Origin: Straminergon stramineum
Taxonomy: Eukaryota > Streptophyta > Bryopsida > Hypnales > Calliergonaceae
Reading direction: 5' to 3'
Assembly: GCA_963920665.1 (NCBI GenBank)
Contig: OY987268.1
Span: forward strand, 10,294,501-10,358,500
DNA: 64,000 nt
Each line of letters starts with the position of its first letter. Position 1 is the stretch's first letter. The notes beneath the pieces are model-generated. The model was not told the origin of the DNA, did not search any database, and was given only the letters and a program-made list of their open reading frames with translations. Of this stretch, positions 57,216-64,000 are shown in pieces. Position numbers and translations under genes: made by a program.

Positions 57216-59697
57216 TTTTTCAATTTGTTGTGAAAATGGTAGTTGTAAGATTATTCAAGTCAATCAGTACAAATTTTTATCATTCACTAAGGTCTTCTTC
57301 TATATTCTAGTTTGTATGTATTAGTAGTCTACCATTTCTATTTTGTTAGTTTCTAGTGTATAGTTTTGTATCAATTCATTGGTTTGTGTCTTTTTGAACT
57401 TAATTTCGGTTTGTTGTTGATGTTAGTGCAAGACTTGTTTAAAGAGGTTCAAAAATTTTGCATCAATTTTTTTTAGATTCAAGAGGTTGCTAAGGTAACT
57501 ACACCTAAAATGGAGCACTCTTAAAAATCACCCCCTATTTTTGAAGGAAATGCAACATGGAGGGTATTGAAAATGGAGTGCATTACAAGGACAATTGTAC
57601 AATATAGTTAAGGTCCATTTTGAAAAGTGTGCATATCTATTTATAGCACTATGGAGGTGGCAACCTCACAAGTGGTCAATTTTTGGTAAACCTTATGTTG
57701 TTTTAACTTCTTCTTTATGTCATGTTTCAATACTACTAGTGTGATTTCTTGATGTGCATCAAATGCATTTTGGCATCACATACATAAAACTTTTAGTACC
57801 CTAAACCTTGCATCTCTAAAAATTTGTAATTGATTCCTAAATTCACAATGTGTCAAAAAATTATGGAACCACTTGTATTTTGATTCATAGTCCTTTATTA
57901 ATGTGCAAAAATTGTTGTTCATTTTCTAAAGCATATTGATCATGCCACAAAGCTTATTTATGTGCTTTTAGGTGTAGTTATGATATTCTATTCTAACTTC
58001 TGAAAACTTTAGAATGCTAACAACAAATTTCACATCTTCTCTCCACCCAAGTACCTATAGTGGACTCTTATGTGGAATTGCAAGGATTCATTTTGAAGGT
58101 ACACATACCCCAACAGGTTTGTAAAGTAATAGAATTCATGATGTGAAGATTCACGAGGACATTTGTACAAATAGTTTTTTGTAGTTATTCCTTCAATTTC
58201 TATCTCTATTTTTAGCTTCTAAAGGAATTGATTGATGGCTTGTGTTTCCTACATCTAGTTAGTTTATCAAATAATGAAGCAAAATTTGAAGCATGTCCGA
58301 AGTTTGTTAAATTTTGTAGACCAATATTCCAAACAACAAAGGAAAGATACTTAAAAGTCTTTAGCAAAAGAACTTCAATTCCCATACACACAATACACTT
58401 GAGAGTTTTTAGCAACCACGAAAGTAAACAAATGGAAATGGCGTAGAAGAAAAAGGGAGGCAATTCTCAAACGCCAAGAACAATATCAACAAGATCCCAT
58501 AAAACCAATGTGATAAACATGCCACTAATGTATAGGCACCTATACCTTCAATAAAAAGTATTGGATAGGGAGAACCAACCCATATGTTGATGAAGTTCAA
58601 TTTTGTCTTTGTTTTGTCTATCATAAATGGAAAAAAAATGAAGATTATATTTTTCAATGATGAAGTCATTCTATCTATACATGATAATTTTGTAAATTTA
58701 TCATTATTTGTGTAAAGAAAATTCATATAAATACAAAATGTGCTGAATTTTTTTCAAAATTTACAAACATCCATATCATTATCCCATGTTGAACCCTTAA
58801 TATTTTATAATAACTTGCTAATACAAAATATAAAAGAATTTCTAACTATTATATTTATAATATATTATAAATCATATTGAAATTAGATTATTTCATCTTA
58901 AATTTAATGTTTAAAGAATAATAATTTCATTTACTAATAGATTATATTATTGATTTATTATTATTGCTATATAAAATATATGAGACTTTGACACATAATC
59001 ATTTTTTAGAGAATGTATTCCATGTTCTTCGAAACCAATTTAGAACATTCTCTCCAAGTACATAACATTTTCTCGTACTTTGTAATTGAGCAACCTAACT
59101 CTTAAATCAATCTTATGTGAGTTTCTTAGAGCATCCTCAATGCAAACAAGAAAGTCGTCACTCTAATTGTAATTGGACAAATGATGGCGAAAACGTTGAT
59201 CCAATGCAGTCTATAAAGAGGTTCATCACCTTGCAAGCCTAAGCATTTTCTTCCCTCCCACATGGAAATTTTTGTGTTTCTATTGTGCCCTCTAAGTGAC
59301 AACTAGCAAAACCTTTGACAATGTAATCATGCCATCCCATACCAATGAGTGAGCAAGATGAGCATGTTGACTTTAGTATTGTCCCAAAACAAGTACCTTT
59401 GTAATTAGAGAATGAAAAGCTTCAAGTGGTTTAGGAATCGAAGTATTTTGACAATGTTGAGGCACTTGGACTAGGGTTTGAAGCTACAAAAAGGGGGGGG
59501 GGGGGCTTGAATTTGCATGGTATATTCCATTGTAGTGTCTAGTTACTAGATTAGGACTAATGATATTCTTACATAGAGAACTCTTTAAGTTTACTTCATC
59601 TATCATTTGACATTCATTTATTTAGAATGTAATGATATGATTACAACATTGTTCACACTTCTATATCTCTCAAGGCCGAGGAAAACTGCCCCTCACT
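57216..59697. other. Intergenic A/T-rich DNA with a 12-base G run
   Basis: Very A/T-rich, especially 58780-59000. A G run of 12 is at 59494-59505. Frames such as that at 58409-58726 (minus) are low-complexity and lack domains. Confidence 0.4.
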
Positions 59698-60215
59698 CCC
59701 GGGTACACAACTCTTGTATTATATACAAGGGTCATCGGCATTAAAACAGCTTAGAGGATGGCTTTTTGTTAAAATTATATCAAATTAAAAAGACCAAAAA
59801 GCTAGATGAAGACCAAATTAAAAGAAAATTAAATGAAGAAAATGCTAAATTGTATACATTTTAGAAAAAAACTTATAATATATATGAAGAATTGAAACAC
59901 CCATGCATAGTTTCTAAAAATATATACAAAGAAGTTGGATCTAGTTAAAATTAAATTTTTATTAGAAAGCCCCAAAAGTTGCCTAGCTCAGCCTATGATA
60001 CATGTATTAAAAAACTCATATAATTAGGTTTTTAATGCTATTATTGTCTTCAAAAATATTTGTTTCATATACAAAAGTACATTTTTGGATTCCTTGTTAA
60101 AAGGGATACAAGATTATTCTACATTAAAACAAATTACATTCTTTTAAGATTGGATTAAAATGCATTATAAGTGATTATAATCACAGCCATATAATATAGA
60201 AGTTACTTACCCGGG
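59698..60215. mobile_element. hAT-like MITE, copy 2 (518 bp)
   Basis: Near-identical to 3277-3792 along its whole length, with the same CCCGGGTA termini. It is flanked by CCCTCACT (59690-59697) and TCCTCACT (60216-60223), an 8-bp target duplication with one mismatch. The unrelated flanks of the two copies prove transposition rather than segmental duplication. Confidence 0.85.
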
Positions 60216-60234
60216 TCCTCACTCATCCTCATGA

Positions 60235-60440
60235 AGTCATTCCATGGGTGCATGTAATAAAAAAAGACCCCCTATTTTGTGCTTGATTAGTTTATCCTCT
60301 ACATACCTCTAAGCTCCTTCCAAGCCCCCTAATTCCGAATATAAATTCAAAATTTCTAAATTCTATTAGGTGTGAAAAATAAAAAAAGTGTTTGTGTTTT
60401 CCCCTAAGATAAAGTCAGGGACAAGCAAGGGGCATCTCAC
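60235..60440. mobile_element. Relative of the MULE-like MITE interior, ends lost
   Basis: AAAAAAAGACCCCCTATTTTG and TTTGTGCTTGATTA, followed by CCAAGCCCCCTAATT and GTTTTCCCCTAAG-like blocks, align with the interior of the element at 61327-61594. The inverted termini of that element are not visible here. Confidence 0.5.
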
Positions 60441-61047
60441 CCTACCCTATTTCCATGAGAAATATGACACATTGACACCCATCTCATTTCAAAATCGACA
60501 CTATTAAGGGATGCTTGACACCTAGAGGATGGGCTAATCTGTTGTGCAAGTGGCTTGAAATCCTCACTTTTCAAAACCCTCACTAAAGTACAGTTTATAT
60601 CTTGAGGTTGAGCCAATTTGTTGTGTAAGAGACTCGGAATCCTCACTTGTCATTGAACAAAAGGCTGAAATTTCTGCCATCGGCGACAAGGTGAACGGCC
60701 CGGCCTCGCCTCCAGCTGTAAAAGCGTCGGCCTAAAGAGACCCAAGAGCGCAACTGAGAGCCTGAGATTCACCTACAGGCTACAGTACTTGGGCTCCTCA
60801 AGTCCTCAGAGGATCTCAGAGTTGACTATCCTCAGTACCTTCAGTACTGCTTTGCAATGCGGTGCAGAGCAACTTAGGAAAGGCAGACTATCTTACGTGA
60901 TTTGAAGCAGAGCCGGCATCGGGACTGTTGCAAAAACCTGCTGGCTGGGTTGGAAAATAGCGGCTCGAGGATCCGGGAGGTACTGCAAATTTGCTCGGCT
61001 GCCAATGTGTATGTCCACTTCCTATGCAATCGGGCAAAGTAACGTAG
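60441..61047. other. Intergenic DNA, partly G+C-rich
   Basis: Two related segments, GACACC.(C/A)TCTCATTTC / TTGACACCTAGAGG and AATCTGTTGTGCAAG / AATTTGTTGTGTAAG with GGAATCCTCACTT, suggest a small tandem duplication around 60530-60650. No gene recognised. Confidence 0.35.
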
Positions 61048-61790
61048 GCGCAAACTGGCTGGCTATGGAAGACGGAAGGCGTTCTCACTGGGGTATTCAT
61101 GCTCTTGGCCCTACTGTGGGAGAATTTCATTGCCTTGGGCCGCAAGCTCATCTTTCTGGGGAACTGGAAAAGAGGAAATACTGTATTCATCTTTTTTTAC
61201 ACTTACAACTCTCATAAATAGAAGCTAAATTCGGCGTTGGATTTCGACACACATACACCTCCTGATACTTGCGCAAACTGACTGGCTATGGAAGACGGAA
61301 GGCGTTCTCACTGGGGGCATTCATTCGGTCGAGACTATAGTAGTGCGACGAGCCGAATGCGGAGGTCCAGCCAAGGGTGAATGTAAAAAAAAGACCCCCT
61401 ATTTTGTGCTTGATTAATCTATTTCTCTACATCACTCCTAGCTAATTTGGGGTCTCTGATTGCAAATATGAACTCAAAATTTGCAAATTTTTCCATGCCT
61501 TGCAAATAAATCGTTCCTGCGTTTTCCCCAGGGGTAAAATGCGGGGGCAAAACTGTCTCCGCATTCGGCTCGTCACATTACTACAGTCTCGACCCATTCA
61601 TTCAGCTTCACTTGCTCTCTCTCTTGGCCCTACTGTAGGAGAATTTCATCGCCTTTGGCCGCAAGCTCATTTTTCTGGGAAACGGGAAAAGAGGAAATAC
61701 AGGATTCATCTTCTTTATGACACTCAAACAAAACTCTCATAAATAGAAGCTAAATTCGGCGTGTGATTTCGAACAAACCTACACCTCCTC
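61048..61790. repeat. Tandem duplication, 223-bp unit x 2, second unit split by a MITE
   Basis: Unit 1 (61048-61270) and unit 2 (from 61271) both run GCGCAAACTG(G/A)CTGGC, GAAGACGGAAGGCGTTCTCA, TTGGCCCTACTGT.GGAG, CCGCAAGCTCAT, CATAAATAGAAGC, TCGGCGT. In unit 2 the MULE-like MITE lies between ATTCATTC and the TTGGCCCTACTG block, so it was inserted after the duplication. Confidence 0.85.
61327..61594. mobile_element. MULE-like MITE with perfect 9-bp target duplication (268 bp)
   Basis: The termini GGTCGAGACTATAGTAGTGC and its inverted counterpart form 38-bp inverted repeats with three mismatches, ending in GCCGAATGCGGAG. CATTCATTC occurs immediately on both sides (61318-61326 and 61595-61603). 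A 9-bp duplication and long inverted ends fit Mutator-like elements. The empty site is preserved in the neighbouring tandem unit. Confidence 0.85.
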
Positions 61791-62518
61791 ATAAGTTACT
61801 TGCAGAATCTCGAAAGACTTGGCAGAGGATTTTCCAGATTTATTAAGATTTGAATTCTTGGTACCTGTTGGAGATTGTCATGACAAATTGGGGGATGGAG
61901 CTTAGATTTTTGTAAGCTTAGAGGTCAAAGGGAGAGTACCATATCATGCAGATCAGGACATGGAGGCCCCTACACTCTCCTTCAAACGGTCCAGAGTTTC
62001 TTCCGTGCAGTAGGATGTAGATAGGAATCTACAAAACATAGGAAACTAACATAAGAATCTACAAACATTAAGATGGATGAAAAAATCAAGATTTCATTGG
62101 TGTGCTTGCGACACATTTGTATACATTTGTTGTTTGAAATTTGAAAGTTCAAGCTTTCAAGAATTAAAATGAAACAATTCATCATTTGGTTTTCATCTTT
62201 GAACCTTTGTATCCTTTGTTTGTGTAGCAAGGGTGTTTTGAGGGGCTCTTCAACAAAGCTAATCATTATTCAAGCATAGGTGGGACACAAGGACATGCTG
62301 GAAGCTTTGAGACTTAAGTAATCATTTTTTTTGATGATCTATCACAAAAACTTGACCTTCCTCACGCCTTCATAACAAGAGCATAGGAAATTTGGGTCTT
62401 TTTTTTGGACTGTATTTCATCCAATCCATCCAAGTTAGGGCTAGGAATTTGCCAAATCTTTCTTATTATAATAAATTATGAAACACAAATAGAAAAGCAT
62501 AGTTGAAAATAGCATAAG
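61791..62518. other. Intergenic DNA, nothing recognised
   Basis: No gene or repeat landmark seen. Confidence 0.35.
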
Positions 62519-62773
62519 ATGGCGTCTTTATCTTACAAACCATTGCCATATGAACAAAATGGATGGAGATCAATAATTTCTTTGGAAGCAAAGTACAAAT
62601 CTACAGATGCTCTAATACACAATGCATTCCACCAATGTTTGGGTAGTTTTCAAAGTTGCTCCCAGAATTTGCTTCATCTTTGTAAGAGCGACATCTTTTC
62701 TAAGGGCACTAGTTGCATTCTCTCTTTATCAAAATCTCCCAGTTTATTTCCTCTAGTATCAAATTTTCACTAG
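62519..62773 (+). pseudogene. Coding-like fragment, unrecognised
   Basis: A frame starting AAGATGGCG, a good plant start context, encodes 84 residues (MASLSYKPLPYEQNGWRSII...) and then stops. The DNA about 100-200 bp downstream shares the GCCCTTCACCA.TTGAAGG block with 46190-46262, so the fragment probably belongs to a dispersed repeat. No domain recognised. Confidence 0.25.
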
Positions 62774-63484
62774 AATTTTTTTTCAACTTCAAATTTCTAA
62801 AGACTACAATCCTAAACTTTCAAAGACATGCCAATTTTTAAAATAAATATACTTCACATTTCATTGTATCTTTAGTAGGATTTGTATCTAGGATGGCCCT
62901 TCACCAATTGAAGGCCAATGACCCACCCAACTTGTCCGAGATTGAGTTGAAAGTGGTTTAAAGAAGGTTACAAAATATCATAAGAGTTTATTTAAGATTA
63001 TCATATTCTTCAAGTACACCTTTAGTAGTCCTTGCAAGGTACTTCTCTAGAGTTGTAAACAAGTACCTAAACTTTGTGCCATTCTTCTACAACAAAATGA
63101 CATCTACAAGTATAGACTCAAACTCTTTTTTCCAACCTTTCTATAGAGACTCACATGACACTTTTCAAATTCAAAGTTGTCATGCAATTCCAATTTGTAA
63201 TCTTAACCCTAAAACCTCAACAACCAAACCTAAAGTGATACCCACCACTTATCCGAGAATATAGTTACCCGCCTTCAACACCCTAGGTATTAGCCTTCAC
63301 TTTGAAATTGCAAGTGGTTGAAATCTGACAATTTAGTGAAAGCAATAACTACATATCTATCTTTTATTTTTGCATACCAATTAGTTGTTGATCATACCAA
63401 TTTTTTATCAGTTTCTTGTTTTTGTTCTATTGTTAAAAAAATGGACAATTTCCATTGATAAGGGTCTCTAGCAAAATTTCATAC
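62774..63484. other. Intergenic DNA, nothing further recognised
   Basis: Apart from the shared repeat block near 62869-62945, nothing was recognised. Confidence 0.35.
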
Positions 63485-63545
63485 AATTTTTTTTGACACA
63501 AATGAAACAATATTTCATTGCAAGGAAAAAATAAAAACCAAGCAC
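63485..63545 (-). mobile_element. Possible LINE 3'-end fragment
   Basis: TTTTTTTTGACACAAATGAAACAATATTTCATTGCA-like sequence on the plus strand corresponds to a poly(A)-tailed LINE end on the minus strand. It is the longest of four such fragments in the window. Confidence 0.4.
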
Positions 63546-64000
63546 AAGTGGTGTGGCCAGGGACATAGTTTTTTTTTTACAATTTGGGCCACATTCAATG
63601 TCTTAGATAACTGGAATGGAGTAATTAGTGACTGCAATAGGAACTTTCAATTTTTTAGTGTTAGTTCATTGAAGGAAGTGCCTTTTCAGGTCTTATGTGT
63701 TAGAAAATATTGTGACTACAATAGGTGACTAAGATGAGTGTTATGGATCAGTTTTTGTTGGTTTTGAGGTAGTCTACAAACTCTTTTAGGTTGTGATGGG
63801 CTAAACACTTCAAAAATTCATAACAAATTCACATTTTGTTGAAAACACATAGTTTGAGATGCTCTCACCATTCCTATCACTTGATTTTCTCTAGAAAAAA
63901 AATAAAAAATTTCAGAAATGACAAGAGGGCAACCCCCCACCCCCACCACCCCCATTTGGTCTGTAATGGACTGTTTTACCTTAGTGTGGGTCTAAATTTG
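63546..64000. other. Right edge of window, no gene seen
   Basis: May include the 3' untranslated part of the LINE fragment that ends at 63485, read on the minus strand. A C-rich run (CCCCCCACCCCCACCACCCCC) is near 63933-63953. Confidence 0.3.

Noticed and set aside
1..64000. tRNA and rRNA genes
   Set aside because: I scanned for the conserved GTTCGA-type box B and for rRNA landmarks and found nothing with a consistent cloverleaf or rRNA core. A covariance-model search would be needed to exclude degenerate tRNAs.

Overview
This window looks like nuclear DNA from a land plant. The two genes I can name belong to families known from land plants: an ATL-type RING-H2 ubiquitin ligase and a DUF2921 multi-pass membrane protein. 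Both have spliceosomal introns with GT/AG ends and matching phases. Coding exons are clearly richer in G+C than the surrounding DNA, which is A/T-rich and consists mostly of decayed repeats, small inverted-repeat transposons and diverged tandem or segmental duplications. No ribosomal RNA gene, convincing tRNA gene, CRISPR array or bacterial-style operon is visible. I cannot name the species. Sparse genes in an old, repeat-rich background would fit a bryophyte, lycophyte or fern as well as a larger seed-plant genome.

Layout. 1-13.3 kb: tandem repeats, a hAT-like MITE (3277-3792), a decayed retroelement with a zinc-knuckle remnant (about 4.6-5.5 kb) and old single-copy DNA. 13.3-17.9 kb (minus strand): a three-exon ATL RING-H2 gene (17888-17293, 16443-15794, 14672-14182), whose exon-1 donor region and 3' end have both been tandemly copied. 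19.1-20.2 kb: a roughly 290-bp tandem array. 20.2-35.4 kb: no gene, but many small transposons, hairpins and short tandem repeats. 35.5-49.4 kb: the DUF2921 gene (minus strand, exons 40522-39487 and 39307-37491), flanked by two copies of a diverged 1.6-kb segment; the distal copy is split by several insertions. 50.5-52.6 kb: exon-like fragments, including three minus-strand exons with matching splice phases that end in a stop at 50981 (unrecognised gene or pseudogene). 52.8-64 kb: a TTAA-flanked transposon, an RNase H-like remnant inside a G+C-rich island, a fold-back element, the second hAT-like MITE, a MULE-like MITE with a perfect 9-bp target duplication, and anonymous DNA.

The most unusual feature is a dispersed family of elements whose ends read TTAACCCCTAAA. 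The best copies (33815-34459, 52805-53737, 47762-48746) have inverted termini starting CCCC directly beside TTAA, as in piggyBac or Kolobok DNA transposons, which I would not expect to be common in a land plant.

The ATL protein is expected to be a membrane-anchored E3 ubiquitin ligase. The DUF2921 protein is expected in the endomembrane system and, unlike its relative FLY1, carries no RING. Nothing in the sequence ties the two genes functionally. Gene models were built by reading ORFs and splice sites by eye; no database search or transcript evidence was available.
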